52,981 bases of DNA, from assembly GCA_035293805.1 (NCBI GenBank), contig DATGMD010000064.1, positions 1 to 52,981 on the forward strand, in the 5' to 3' direction. Below are positions 30,344-39,148 of the stretch, piece after piece (position 1 is the first letter of the stretch; every line of letters begins with the position of its first letter). A program made the translations under genes and the position numbers. Origin of the DNA: JAJPHF01 sp035293805 (GTDB taxonomy: Bacteria; Chloroflexota; UBA6077; JAJPHF01). The notes under the pieces were generated by a model. It saw only the letters and a list, made by a program, of their open reading frames with translations, was not told where the DNA came from and searched no databases.

Positions 30344-31531
30344 ATGCTCGATTTCCAGTTGATCTCGGCCGACACGCACGTGGCCGAGCATCCGGATGCC
30401 TGGGCGCGCGTGCAGCGCGAGTACGGCGACCGCGCGCCGCACGTCGTCCAGGACCCGCCGGGGCTGAGCAAGGGGCTCTGGATCATCACCGACGGCCTGG
30501 AGCCGATGCGCTCGGCCTACTTCGCCCTCGGCCACATCGTCGAGAAGCCCGAGGGCATCAGCAACATGGAGCAGTGGGAGGACCCGCGCGCCTTCCAGCG
30601 CCGCATGCTGGAGTTCAACGAGACCTTCCGCTACGAGGACTATCCCGGCGGCTGGGACCCGGCGGCCCACGTCGCGGACATGGACCGCGACGGCGTGGAG
30701 GCCGAGATCATCTTCTCCAGCCCGACACGCTTCAACTACTCGCAGACCGACGCGAAGTTCCAGCGCGCCATCTTCCGCTCGTACAACGAGTGGATCCTGG
30801 AGTTCGCCAGCTACGCGCCCAAGCGCCTGTTCCCGATGCCGCTCATCTCGGTCCTCGACGTCGATGCCGCCGTGGCCGACATGCGGGAGTACGTCAAGCG
30901 CGGCTGCAAGTCGGTCCACATCCCCACCCAGATCCTCGGCAGCGGCTACTACGAGCCCTGCTACGAGCCGTTGTGGGCCACCGCCGCCGAACTGGACATC
31001 CCGCTCACGGTCCACTCCAACTCCAGCCAGAACCTGCCCCGCCACCACGTGGACCAGGGCGCGCGCGAGTTCGACCCGCGCAAGCAGATCATGCGCACGA
31101 CGCGCCAGCTGCCGGCCGTGGAGTTCCTGAGCAACCTGATCTTCTCGGGAGTGTTCGACCGCTACCCGAGCTTGCAGGTCGTGTGCTCGGAGTTCGAGTG
31201 CCACTGGGTGGCCGGGCTGGTGCAGCGCGTCGACTACAACCTCGGGCGCGAGAGCACGTACGATCCCGAGCGCAACGTGAACCGGCGCAGCCCGAGCGCG
31301 TACCTGCGCGAGAATGCCTACTTCAGCTTCGAGGACGACCGGGCGGGCATGCTGGGCGTCCCGCTGTACGGGGCCGACAACTTCATGTGGGGCAACGACT
31401 ACCCGCACCACCAGACGACCTGGCCCTACTCGCGGCGGGGGCTGGAGGAGAACTGCGCGGGGCTCGACCCGGCCGTGGTCCGCAAGCTGGGCCGCGAGAA
31501 CGTGAGCCGCGTGTACAAGCTGGGGCTGTAG
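30344..31531 (+). CDS. Amidohydrolase family (Amidohydro_2) metal-dependent hydrolase
   Basis: A 395-residue TIM-barrel enzyme of the type that includes decarboxylases and hydrolases of aromatic acids. The opening LISADTHVAEHPDAW replaces the usual His-x-His with Asp-Thr-His plus Glu-His. Later blocks are LTVHSNSSQN (His), VVCSEFECHW and FMWGNDYPHHQTTWP with the catalytic aspartate. Similar long proteins cluster with aromatic and xenobiotic catabolic genes. It heads a unit containing an ABC receptor, a permease, a FAH-family hydrolase and a maleylpyruvate-isomerase-like protein, so it probably acts on the imported solute. The ATG is preceded by GGGGGAGG. Confidence 0.85.
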   Translation: MLDFQLISADTHVAEHPDAWARVQREYGDRAPHVVQDPPGLSKGLWIITDGLEPMRSAYFALGHIVEKPEGISNMEQWEDPRAFQRRMLEFNETFRYEDYPGGWDPAAHVADMDRDGVEAEIIFSSPTRFNYSQTDAKFQRAIFRSYNEWILEFASYAPKRLFPMPLISVLDVDAAVADMREYVKRGCKSVHIPTQILGSGYYEPCYEPLWATAAELDIPLTVHSNSSQNLPRHHVDQGAREFDPRKQIMRTTRQLPAVEFLSNLIFSGVFDRYPSLQVVCSEFECHWVAGLVQRVDYNLGRESTYDPERNVNRRSPSAYLRENAYFSFEDDRAGMLGVPLYGADNFMWGNDYPHHQTTWPYSRRGLEENCAGLDPAVVRKLGRENVSRVYKLGL

Positions 31532-31667
31532 CCGCCCCCGCGCCCCAGCTTACGGCGGGTTTCACGGCCGTTGCGCCAAAAGGTAGGGCGGGGGCTCGTC
31601 CCCCGCCGCCCGGCCGGTACCGCCGGATCAATCCGCCGGAAAGCCGCTCCACTACGAGGAGGCTTCG

Positions 31668-32834
31668 ATGAACGGGACGCTGGCGCGCGCGGCGTTGGTG
31701 GTGTGGCTGCTGGCAGCCGTGGCCTGCGGGGCGCCCGCCAGCGGCGGCGCGGCTGGCGGCGGGTCGGCGCAGCCGGCGGCCAGCGGGCCGGCGCCCACGG
31801 CGGCCGACGCGCCGGTGCTGGCGTCGCTCTCGGGCGCGGAGCGCGACCGCGTGGCCGGGCTGATCCAGGCCGCGCGCCAGGAGGGCGAGCTAGACTGGCT
31901 CGACGCAGTGGTCGTGCCCGCCACCGCCGTCGAGATGGGCGAGGCGTTCAAGGCCCGCTACGGCCTCCCCAACCTGCAGATCAATCACGAGCGCGCGCAG
32001 ACCGCCGCCGTGGCGGCGCGCATCCAGGAAGAGGTGAAGGCCGATCGCGTCACCGTGGACGTGTTCGCGGTGGCGTCACCGCGCCTGTTCTACGACCTGA
32101 AGGCCGCGAACGCGCTGCTCCAGTACGAGTCGCCCGAGTACGCCCACTACGACAGCTCGAAGAAGGCGGGCCTGACCTACGAGCCGGGCTACTGGATGTC
32201 GCCGGTGGCCTACACCTTCGCGCCGATCACGAACCCGAAGTTCTACCCCAAGGAGATCCATAGCTGGAACGACCTGGTGGACCCGCAGCTGCGCGGCAAG
32301 TTCGAGTTTCCCGACGTGGGGGGCGGCGAAGCGGCGCTCTACACCTACATCGGCCTGCGCAAGGTGATGCCCGCCGACTACATGGCGCAGGTGGCCGCCC
32401 TCCAGCCAGTGACGAACACCGGTAGCTCGGTGTCGGGCACGCAGAAGCTGGCGAGCGGCGAGCTGTGGCTGTCGGTGACGCTGCCGAGCCGCCTGGTCCA
32501 GACGGTGGCGCAGACGGGCGTGCAAATGAACGCCTACTACCCGCAAGAGGGGGTGACGATGCTCGGTCATCCCTACGGCATCCTCGCGAAGGCGCCGCAC
32601 CCGAACGCGGCCAAGCTGTTCGTGGACTGGCTGTTCGGCGAGGAGGGCCAGTCGATGTACACGCGGCTGGAAGGGCTGTCGTCGGGGCGCGACGGGCTGA
32701 AGGTGCCCGACGAGGTGCGCGCCTACTCGCCGCCGCTCGCCGAGATCAAGTCGATCCCCCTGGACTGGAAGAACCTCGACCCGAAGACGATGGAGGCGGC
32801 GCGCGACGAGTACCGGCAAATCTTCAAGCGCTAG
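31668..32834 (+). CDS. ABC transporter substrate-binding lipoprotein, iron(III)/spermidine-type (family 1-like)
   Basis: A 388-residue receptor. The lipobox near LLAAVAC makes Cys20 or so the lipid anchor, followed by a Gly/Ala/Ser linker. The binding domain has LIQAARQEGELDWLDAV, VTVDVFAVASPRLFYDL, GLTYEPGYWMSPVAYTFAPI, SWNDLVDPQLRGKFEFPD and LVDWLFGEEGQSMY-like segments typical of the FbpA/AfuA-type class 6 receptors. These carry iron, thiamine, phosphonates or organic acids. GAGGAGG precedes the ATG. The permease gene starts 100 bases downstream, across a 32-base perfect palindrome, so this receptor serves that permease. Confidence 0.88.
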   Translation: MNGTLARAALVVWLLAAVACGAPASGGAAGGGSAQPAASGPAPTAADAPVLASLSGAERDRVAGLIQAARQEGELDWLDAVVVPATAVEMGEAFKARYGLPNLQINHERAQTAAVAARIQEEVKADRVTVDVFAVASPRLFYDLKAANALLQYESPEYAHYDSSKKAGLTYEPGYWMSPVAYTFAPITNPKFYPKEIHSWNDLVDPQLRGKFEFPDVGGGEAALYTYIGLRKVMPADYMAQVAALQPVTNTGSSVSGTQKLASGELWLSVTLPSRLVQTVAQTGVQMNAYYPQEGVTMLGHPYGILAKAPHPNAAKLFVDWLFGEEGQSMYTRLEGLSSGRDGLKVPDEVRAYSPPLAEIKSIPLDWKNLDPKTMEAARDEYRQIFKR

Positions 32835-32853
32835 CACCGCGTCACGCGTAATC

Positions 32854-32885
32854 TGATGTGTGTGGTGAGCTCACCACACACATCA
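32854..32885. promoter_or_regulatory. Perfect 32-base palindrome between receptor and permease genes
   Basis: TGATGTGTGTGGTGAG is followed immediately by its exact reverse complement (centre at 32869/32870). As RNA it would give a long hairpin with a minimal loop, a good 3'-end stabiliser for receptor mRNA. As DNA it would suit a dimeric regulator. Confidence 0.8.
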
Positions 32886-32934
32886 CTTCACCAGTGACCG
32901 ACCACTAGCCAACCGCGCGCCAGGGGATACGCAA

Positions 32935-34665
32935 GTGGCTACGCAAGAGGCGCTACCGCGGCCCGTCGTCCGGGCGCAGGCGTGGGCGGCGCCGCTGCTG
33001 GCGCGGCCCGAGAACCTGCTGCTGCTCGGCGTCGCGGCCGTGGTCTCGGTGGCGATCCTGGGACCGCTCGCGGTGGTCGTCTGGCGCAGCGTGCAGGTGG
33101 ACCAGGGGCTGCTCGCCTCGACCTACAGCCTCGACAACTACGCGCGCCTCGCCGCGCCGCGCACGCTCGCCGCGCTCGGCAACAGCCTCGTCATCGGCGC
33201 GGGCAGCGCGCTGCTGGCGTGCGCCTGGGGCGTCGCGCTGGCCTGGATCGTGACGCGCACGAACGTGCCGCTGCGCGGGGCGCTGTTCGCCGCCAACCCG
33301 ATCCCGTTCTTCATCTCGCCGCTCTTGAGCGCGATCGCCTGGAGCTACTTGGCGTCGCCCACGGTGGGGCTGCTGAACCGCCTGGCGATGGACACCCTCG
33401 GCCTGGCCGAGCCGCCGTTCGACGCCTACACGCACCTGGGCATCATCTGGGTCTGCGGCATCGCCCACGTGCCGCTGGTGTACCTGTTCTGCGTCGGCGC
33501 GTTGAGCCAGATGGACCCGGCGCTGGAGCACGCGGCGCGTGTCTCGGGCGCCAGCGCGCTCGGGACGCTCTTGCACATCACCCTGCCGCTGGCGGCGCCG
33601 GCCATCCTGTCCAGCCTGATCCTGTCGTTCGTGCTCGGCATCGAGGACCTGGGCAGCCCGCTAGTGCTGGGCTACGGGCACGGCCTGCAGACGCTCTCCA
33701 CGCAGATCTACGACGGGATGGCGAAGTCGCCGCCCGACTACAACTTCGGGGCGGCGCTGGGCTGCCTGCTGATGGCGCTCACGGTGGCGGGCATCCTCCT
33801 CCAGCGGCGGATGACGGCCGGGCGCTCGTTCGCGACGATCGGCGGCCGCGGCTACCGCTCCGAGATCCTCGACCTGGGCGCCGGGCGCTACCTGGCGCTC
33901 GCCTTCAACCTGTTCTACCTGACGGTCGCCGTGCTGCTGCCGATCGGCACGCTGGTGGTCGTCTCCTTCTCGCGGGCCTGGCTGGGCTACGTCGATCCGA
34001 GCCAGTTCTCGCCGCAATACTACGTCTACATCGCCACGACGAACCCGATCGCGCTGCGCGCGGTCCGCAACAGCCTGTTCCTGGCGGCAGCCGGCGCCAC
34101 GCTGGCGGTCGTGCTCGCCTACGTCGTCGCCTACGTCGTCCACCGCACGCGCAGCTGGGCGCGCGGCTGGCTGGACGTCGTGACGACGGTGCCCGTGGGC
34201 GTGCCGGGGCTGGTCATGGCGATCGGCATCTTCGTGGCGCTGCTGCGCACGCCGCTCTACGGCACCATCTGGGTGCTGCTGGTGGCCTACCTGATCCGCT
34301 ACCTCCCCTACGGCCAGCGCACGGTCTCCGCGGCGATCGTCTCGGTGTCGGGCGAGCTGGAGGAGTCGGCGCGCATGAGCGGCGCCGGCTGGCTGACGAC
34401 GATGTGGCGCATCTACTGGCCACTGTTGCGGCCGGGGCTGGTGGCGGCCTGGCTGCTGCTGTTCATCACGTTCATGCGCGAGGTGTCGATGTCGCTGCTG
34501 CTGGCGCGCAGCGGCACCGAAACGCTCTCGACGGCGCTGTGGAGCCTGCTGACGTACGACCCGACGGGCGCGTCGTCGGCGTTCACGGTCGTGCAGGTGG
34601 CGATGATCTTGCTGGTGGCCGTGGTATTCTTGCGGGTGTCGCGCGGCGAGAACATCCGGGTGTAA
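32935..34665 (+). CDS. ABC transporter permease, two fused membrane domains (iron(III)-type)
   Basis: A 576-residue permease with about twelve membrane helices in two BPD_transp_1 halves. The ATPase-docking EAA loops are both visible: EHAARVSGASALGTLLHITL near residue 200 and EESARMSGAGWLTTMWRIYW near 475. The double-length form is typical of FbpB/ThiP/CysT-like permeases paired with class 6 receptors, which matches the gene before it. GTG at 32935 follows AGGGGA by eight bases. No ATPase gene is found next to it or elsewhere in the window, so the energising subunit is shared or distant. The FAH gene follows by 13 bases. Confidence 0.88.
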   Translation: MATQEALPRPVVRAQAWAAPLLARPENLLLLGVAAVVSVAILGPLAVVVWRSVQVDQGLLASTYSLDNYARLAAPRTLAALGNSLVIGAGSALLACAWGVALAWIVTRTNVPLRGALFAANPIPFFISPLLSAIAWSYLASPTVGLLNRLAMDTLGLAEPPFDAYTHLGIIWVCGIAHVPLVYLFCVGALSQMDPALEHAARVSGASALGTLLHITLPLAAPAILSSLILSFVLGIEDLGSPLVLGYGHGLQTLSTQIYDGMAKSPPDYNFGAALGCLLMALTVAGILLQRRMTAGRSFATIGGRGYRSEILDLGAGRYLALAFNLFYLTVAVLLPIGTLVVVSFSRAWLGYVDPSQFSPQYYVYIATTNPIALRAVRNSLFLAAAGATLAVVLAYVVAYVVHRTRSWARGWLDVVTTVPVGVPGLVMAIGIFVALLRTPLYGTIWVLLVAYLIRYLPYGQRTVSAAIVSVSGELEESARMSGAGWLTTMWRIYWPLLRPGLVAAWLLLFITFMREVSMSLLLARSGTETLSTALWSLLTYDPTGASSAFTVVQVAMILLVAVVFLRVSRGENIRV

Positions 34666-34678
34666 AGGGGAAGGGACC

Positions 34679-35608
34679 GTGAAGCTGCTGTTCTTCGACG
34701 ACTTCAAGCTGGGCGTGCTGAAGGGCGACGCGGTGGTGGACGTGTCGGCCGTCGTGCGCGACGTGCCGAACCTCGGGCCGGGCGACCTCCTGCGCGGCGT
34801 CATCGAGCGCTGGGGCGACCTGCGACCGAAGCTGGAGCAGGCGGCGGCGCAGGGCCAGGGCGTGCCGCAGAGCCAGGTGCGCATTCGGCCGCCGGTGCCG
34901 AAGCCCTACACGATCGTCTGCATGGCCGTGAACTACATGGAGGACGGCACGCGCGCCGAGCCGGCGCCGATCAACGCCTTCCTGAAGGCGCCGAGCGCGA
35001 TCATCGGCGACGGCGACACGCTGGTACTGCCCGACGTGCCGGCGACGATCTTCGAGGGCGAGGCCGAGATCGCGCTGGTGTTCAACCGGCGGGCGTCGAA
35101 CGTCAAGGCGTCCGAGGCGATGGACTACGTGTTTGGGTACATGAACTTCATCGACGGCTCGGCGCGCGGGCTGCCGCCGGCGGGCAACACCTTCTACCAG
35201 ATGAAGTCGCGCGACACGTTCGCCCCGATGGGGCCGTACCTCGTCACGCCCGACGAGATCGCGGACGTGAACCACCTGCAAGTGCGGCTCTGGAACAACG
35301 GCGAGCTGAAGCAGAACTACAACACGAGCGACATGGCGCACAAGATCCCGCGCTGCATCGAGTGGGTCACCAGCATCCACGCGATGGAGCCGGGCGACGT
35401 GCTGGCGCTCGGCACGAACCACCGCGGGCTGCACGCCTTCCAGGACGGCGACAAGATCGAGCTGGAGGTCGAGGGCCTGGGGCGACTGCACGTCAACGTC
35501 CGCGACGAGCTGAAGCGCACCTGGGGGCGCGAGACGCGCCTGGACCGCCAGAACGCCGGCCAGGAGGGCACGACGCCGCAGCTCACCGGCAAGTACGCGA
35601 AGGGGTGA
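34679..35608 (+). CDS. Fumarylacetoacetate hydrolase (FAH) family protein
   Basis: A 309-residue cytoplasmic enzyme. The C-terminal FAH fold starts near residue 75 (PYTIVCMAVNYMEDG). Metal ligands are the glutamates of FEGEAEIALVF (E-x-E) and the aspartate of NFIDGSARG. DTFAPMGPYLVTPDEI and GDVLALGTNHRGLHAFQDGD complete the core. Relatives split acylpyruvates such as fumarylpyruvate or hydrate/decarboxylate 2-oxo acids in aromatic degradation. With the maleylpyruvate-isomerase-like gene 150 bases on, a gentisate-type lower pathway is an attractive but unproven idea. GTG at 34679 follows AAGGGGAAGGG and lies 13 bases after the permease stop. Confidence 0.85.
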   Translation: MKLLFFDDFKLGVLKGDAVVDVSAVVRDVPNLGPGDLLRGVIERWGDLRPKLEQAAAQGQGVPQSQVRIRPPVPKPYTIVCMAVNYMEDGTRAEPAPINAFLKAPSAIIGDGDTLVLPDVPATIFEGEAEIALVFNRRASNVKASEAMDYVFGYMNFIDGSARGLPPAGNTFYQMKSRDTFAPMGPYLVTPDEIADVNHLQVRLWNNGELKQNYNTSDMAHKIPRCIEWVTSIHAMEPGDVLALGTNHRGLHAFQDGDKIELEVEGLGRLHVNVRDELKRTWGRETRLDRQNAGQEGTTPQLTGKYAKG

Positions 35609-35609
35609 C

Positions 35610-35731
35610 CCCTCACCCCCCCAGCCCCCCTCTCCCCCATAGGGGGAAAGGGGGGAGCGAGCGGAGCCGCCCCCGGCTGCGCCGGAAGCCCCCGCCCCCC
35701 CATGGGGGGCGGGGGTTGGGGGAGGGGGTCC
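35610..35731. repeat. REP-like hairpin cluster after the FAH gene
   Basis: Two hairpins, one with CCCCCCTCTCCCCC-ATA-GGGGGAAAGGGGGG, the other with CCCCCGCCCCCC-CAT-GGGGGGCGGGGG, close in form to those at 17811-17914. Confidence 0.75.
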
Positions 35732-35757
35732 GGCGAACTAAGCGAAGGAGCGCCCGT

Positions 35758-36582
35758 ATGGCACAGACAGAATCGCCGCGCGCCCAGGTGGCGGCGCTGC
35801 GCGAGGCGGCGCAAGGCGAGGTGGCGGCGCTGGCCGACTACACGCGAACGCTGGACACAGCGGGCTGGACCGCGCCGACGTGGTGCCCCGGCTGGGACGT
35901 GCGCGAGATCGTGGCGCACCTGGCGGAAGGGATGGACCGCTTCGGCCAGCAGGTGCAGGGCGCGCTCGCCGGCCAGCCGGTCGAGTTCTCGATGGCCGAG
36001 CGCGACGCGCGCCGCGCCCAGGTGAGGGCGCTGCCCGACGCCGAGCTAATCGACCGCCTGGAGCGCAACACGGCCGCCTTCTACGACCGCTTGGAGCCGC
36101 TGTCGGACGACGACCTGGTGCGGCCGAGCGTGCCGATGGCGGCGGGCATCACGCCGGTCCTGCAAGTGGCCTACCTGCGCCTCCACGAGCCGGCGCTGCA
36201 CCGCTGGGACGTGCGCATCGTGCGCGACCCGGCGGCGACCGTCGAGCCGCACGCGGCCGCGCTCTTGAGCGACTACGTCCTGGCCGGCGCGCCCCGGCTG
36301 GCGAAGGCGGACGCGCTCGGCGACGGCGTGGGCCACGCCCTCGCCGAGACGAGCGGCGCGGGCGGCGGCCCGGTGACGCTGCGCTGGCACGGCGGCCAGA
36401 TGGAGGTGGCGCGTGGCGCCCCCGCGACCGCCGACGTGACGTTGCGCCTGCCCATCGAGGCGCTGATCCGCCTCATCTGGGGGCGCCTGCCCCTCGCCGC
36501 GCTCACCGACGGCACCGTGGGTATCGAAGGCGACCGGGCCGCCGCACAGCGGCTCGCCACGGCGTTCGGCAACACACGCTGA
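35758..36582 (+). CDS. TIGR03083/maleylpyruvate isomerase-like (DinB-fold) protein
   Basis: A 274-residue protein. The N-terminal DinB-like four-helix bundle (about 10-160) shows WTAPTWCPGWDVREIVAHLAE, with the conserved WCPGWDVREIVAHL block and a metal-binding histidine, and LHEPALHRWDVRIV with the other histidines. The C-terminal 90 residues form an SCP2-like domain (VTLRWHGGQMEVARG, IEALIRLIWGRLPLA). This is the architecture of mycothiol-dependent maleylpyruvate isomerase and TIGR03083 proteins. The FAH-family gene just upstream supports an isomerase-hydrolase pair acting on ring-cleavage products; many relatives have other thiol-transfer roles. GAAGGAG lies seven bases before the ATG at 35758. 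Confidence 0.85.
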   Translation: MAQTESPRAQVAALREAAQGEVAALADYTRTLDTAGWTAPTWCPGWDVREIVAHLAEGMDRFGQQVQGALAGQPVEFSMAERDARRAQVRALPDAELIDRLERNTAAFYDRLEPLSDDDLVRPSVPMAAGITPVLQVAYLRLHEPALHRWDVRIVRDPAATVEPHAAALLSDYVLAGAPRLAKADALGDGVGHALAETSGAGGGPVTLRWHGGQMEVARGAPATADVTLRLPIEALIRLIWGRLPLAALTDGTVGIEGDRAAAQRLATAFGNTR

Positions 36583-36893
36583 GGTCCCAAACCCAATCCG
36601 GCGATCGCGTTCTCTCCCCCTCTCCCTCTGGGAGAGCGTCGGGGCGATGGCGGTCGTCCCCCCTTCTCCCACGGGACAGGGGTGAGCAGTCTGGGCAGCC
36701 GGTCCCGCGGGCGGCGTCCTCCCCCTCTCCTAGGGGAGAGGGGGGCAGGGGGGTGAGGTCCGTCCCTCCCCCTCTCCCCCGGGGAGAGGGCCGGGGTGAG
36801 GACCCGCCCAGTAGCCGAGCCGCCGGGCCAGATCGGCTATTATCGCGCGGCAGCCGGCCCACAGGCCGCGAGTGGCCTGACCTGACCAGAGTT
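36583..36893. repeat. Intergenic REP-like cluster, four copies
   Basis: A gap between convergent genes filled by four units at about 36611-36650, 36657-36684, 36718-36758 and 36767-36802. Each is a C/T-rich arm, a G/A-rich arm and a GGGGTGAGG-like tail. No gene is supported. It is the densest REP cluster in the window. Confidence 0.8.
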
Positions 36894-38699
36894 TCAGCCG
36901 GTGAGGCCAGGGACGAGAGCGCCGTCGCCGGTAAGTGGCTCGCGCAGGCCAGGAGCAGGCGCGGTGCGCTCGTGGCGGGCGCGGGCGGCCGCTAGCTCGT
37001 CCACGGCGAGCGGCAGGCGCACGACGAAGCGCGTGCCGCCGTCCGGCGGGAACTCAGCGCGGATCGCGCCGCCGTGCAGGTCCACGATCTGGCGGCAGAT
37101 GTACAGCCCCAGCCCCAGCCCGCTGCGATGGTCGTCGGCGTGGGCCTGGTAGAAGCGGTCGAAGATGCTCTCGCGCTTGTCGGGCGGGATGCCCAGGCCG
37201 TGATCGCGCACCGACAGCTCCACCGTGCCGTCGGCGCGCGGGACCAGCGCGACCTCGATCGCGCCGCCGTCGGGGCTGTACTTGACGGCGTTGTCCAGCA
37301 GGTTGCTCACCACCTGCTCGAAGCGCAACGGGTCTACCTCGGCTTCCAGCGACGCCGGGGCGCTGAGATCGATCGGGTGCTGCGGGCTCCACTCCTGGGC
37401 GCTCGCCACGACCTGCGCGACGAGCGCCGCCACGTCGGTGCGCCGCGGCTCGATCGCGAGCTGGCCAGTTTCCAGGCGGGCGATGTCCAACAGGTGGTTG
37501 ATCAGACGCGAGAGCTTCTGCGACTGCCCGGTGATCGTCTGTAGCGACTGCTGCACGCGCCGCGGCTCCAGCTGGCCCTCGCGCTCGAACCGACGCAGCA
37601 CCAGCTGCGCCTGCCCCGAGAGGGACGTGAGCGGCGTCTTCAGCTCGTGCGCCGCGATGGCCAGAAACTCGTTGCGGACGCGCAGCGCCCGCTCGGCCGC
37701 CTCACGGGCGGCGCGCTCGGCCTCCAGCGCCACCCGTAGCTGCTCCTCGGCCTGCTTGCGCCGTGCGATCTCCGTTTCCAGCGAGCGGGCCTTCTGTTGT
37801 AGGGCCGTCACGGCTAGCTGGCGGGCGCCTCGGCTCGCCAGCGCCGTGTAGCTCTCGGCGGGGATCACGCGGCCGTGCTCGGCGCAGACGCTCGCGACGA
37901 GCTGCCCAAGCGCCTCGCCGCCCAGACGCTCCATCGGGTAGGCGCAGAAGAGCACAAAGGGATACGCTGCCTGTAGCTCGTTCCAGAGCTGCTCGAGGCG
38001 GATGGTGGCAGCATGGTAGCCATCGGCCGCGAGCAGCGCGACCATCTCGCCGAAGATGCGCACGCCGCGCCCGCCCTCAGTCGCTCGCGCGATGAGGTCG
38101 CCGAAGAGCCCCGCGAAGCGTGCGGGGTCCGGGGTGCCGTCCACCATGAAGCGGGACAGGACCTCGGCCGCATCGAGTGCCACGTACTGCCCATCGGCGG
38201 AGGCCGCGGTCAGGTCGCAGCCGGCGGCTCGCAGCCGCTCCGCCAGGCCGTCGCGGTGGGGCTCGGTGGCGACGACGATCGCGCGGTCCCCCGCGCGCAG
38301 CGCCGCCCCGGTGAATTCGGCCACCGCGTCGAGGAGGTACGCATCGGCTTCATAGAACTGCACGAAGTGCTCAGACGTCGTCATCGCTCCCCCATCCGAG
38401 GGCAGCACAGTACCACGAGAAAGCCCCGCCCCGGCGCCTCGCTTGCGGCTTGCCCAGGTACGCGCGCCGGCCGGGCCGGCATCACGCAGGAACCGTTCCA
38501 GGTCGTCATGCTGGATGCGGGCGGTGCGGTGGCCGAGCCGCGTGACGGGGAGGCGGCCGGCCCGAATCCAGCGCCAGAGCGTCACGCGGCTGACGCCGAG
38601 CAGCCCCGCTGCCTGCGAGATGCTGTACTCGCGGCGCGCACCGGCGCTCGTCACTCGTGCGCGGGTGGCGGCCGGCTGCGCGCTCGCCAGATCCTTCAT
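36894..38699 (-). CDS. DNA-binding MEDS sensor histidine kinase (HTH-MEDS-HisKA-HATPase fusion)
   Basis: A 601-residue protein in four parts. Residues 24-73 are a MerR/excisionase-type helix-turn-helix (YSISQAAGLLGVSRVTLWRW, RLPVTRLGHRTARIQ). After a basic linker, 107-285 is a MEDS domain (HFVQFYEADAYLLDAVAEF, FCAYPMERLG), as in the dichloromethane regulator DcmR. A coiled coil (about 300-350) leads to HisKA with phospho-acceptor His in AAHELKTPLTSL, and the ATPase boxes NLLDNAVKYSP, DHGLGIPPD, GLGLGLY follow. DNA binding and kinase parts in one chain are unusual. ATG 106 could be an internal start giving a kinase without the HTH. The operator at 38702-38716 implies autoregulation. No response regulator is adjacent. 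Confidence 0.9.
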   Translation of the reverse strand: MKDLASAQPAATRARVTSAGARREYSISQAAGLLGVSRVTLWRWIRAGRLPVTRLGHRTARIQHDDLERFLRDAGPAGARTWASRKRGAGAGLSRGTVLPSDGGAMTTSEHFVQFYEADAYLLDAVAEFTGAALRAGDRAIVVATEPHRDGLAERLRAAGCDLTAASADGQYVALDAAEVLSRFMVDGTPDPARFAGLFGDLIARATEGGRGVRIFGEMVALLAADGYHAATIRLEQLWNELQAAYPFVLFCAYPMERLGGEALGQLVASVCAEHGRVIPAESYTALASRGARQLAVTALQQKARSLETEIARRKQAEEQLRVALEAERAAREAAERALRVRNEFLAIAAHELKTPLTSLSGQAQLVLRRFEREGQLEPRRVQQSLQTITGQSQKLSRLINHLLDIARLETGQLAIEPRRTDVAALVAQVVASAQEWSPQHPIDLSAPASLEAEVDPLRFEQVVSNLLDNAVKYSPDGGAIEVALVPRADGTVELSVRDHGLGIPPDKRESIFDRFYQAHADDHRSGLGLGLYICRQIVDLHGGAIRAEFPPDGGTRFVVRLPLAVDELAAARARHERTAPAPGLREPLTGDGALVPGLTG

Positions 38700-38701
38700 A
38701 C

Positions 38702-38737
38702 GTTACACAGTGTAACCCACGGCCCGGGGGGCAGCAA
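38702..38737 (-). promoter_or_regulatory. Autoregulatory promoter/operator of the MEDS kinase
   Basis: Minus strand: TTGCTG (38732-38737), a 17-base spacer and TACACT (38709-38714). The perfect 15-base palindrome GTTACACAGTGTAAC (38702-38716) covers the -10 box and start point. The leader would be only a few bases before the ATG at 38699. Confidence 0.8.
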
Positions 38738-39148
38738 TGGCGGGCAGGCCCCCGGCTGCCCCCCCACCGGCACCCGCCGGTCGCCCGGCTCCCCCGGCTA
38801 TGCTCCCAGCGTCGCTGCCCACCAACCGCGCCGGACGATCGCCTCCCGCCAATGCATTACTTTGTAGGGGCGCTGCTTGCTGCGCCCTGCCAGGCCGCGA
38901 GACGCGCCGGAGAGCGCCTGCTAGCTCGCGCGACGTGGTCGCCAATCTTACGCCGTACACGCCTCCCACCCCGCCCGCCGCCCGCGCCCGGCCCGGGGCA
39001 CGCCCCCGCCGGCCCGGCCCGCGGCAGGCTACCGGGGGAGTATCGTACGGGGCAAACGATGCGACCTTCCGCGCCCGAGGAGCACGCTGAATCCCGCGCC
39101 CGGCCTAGCAGTTAACCACCTGGTAAAGGAGCATCGTTTGACCGTTCC
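38738..39148. other. Intergenic region without a supported gene
   Basis: About 410 bases between the kinase promoter and the end of the inhibitor gene. The frames here have no ribosome sites and show Arg/Pro-rich shadow composition. TTAACCACCTGGTAA at about 39112 is a small imperfect dyad. No RNA gene or repeat is recognised. Confidence 0.45.
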
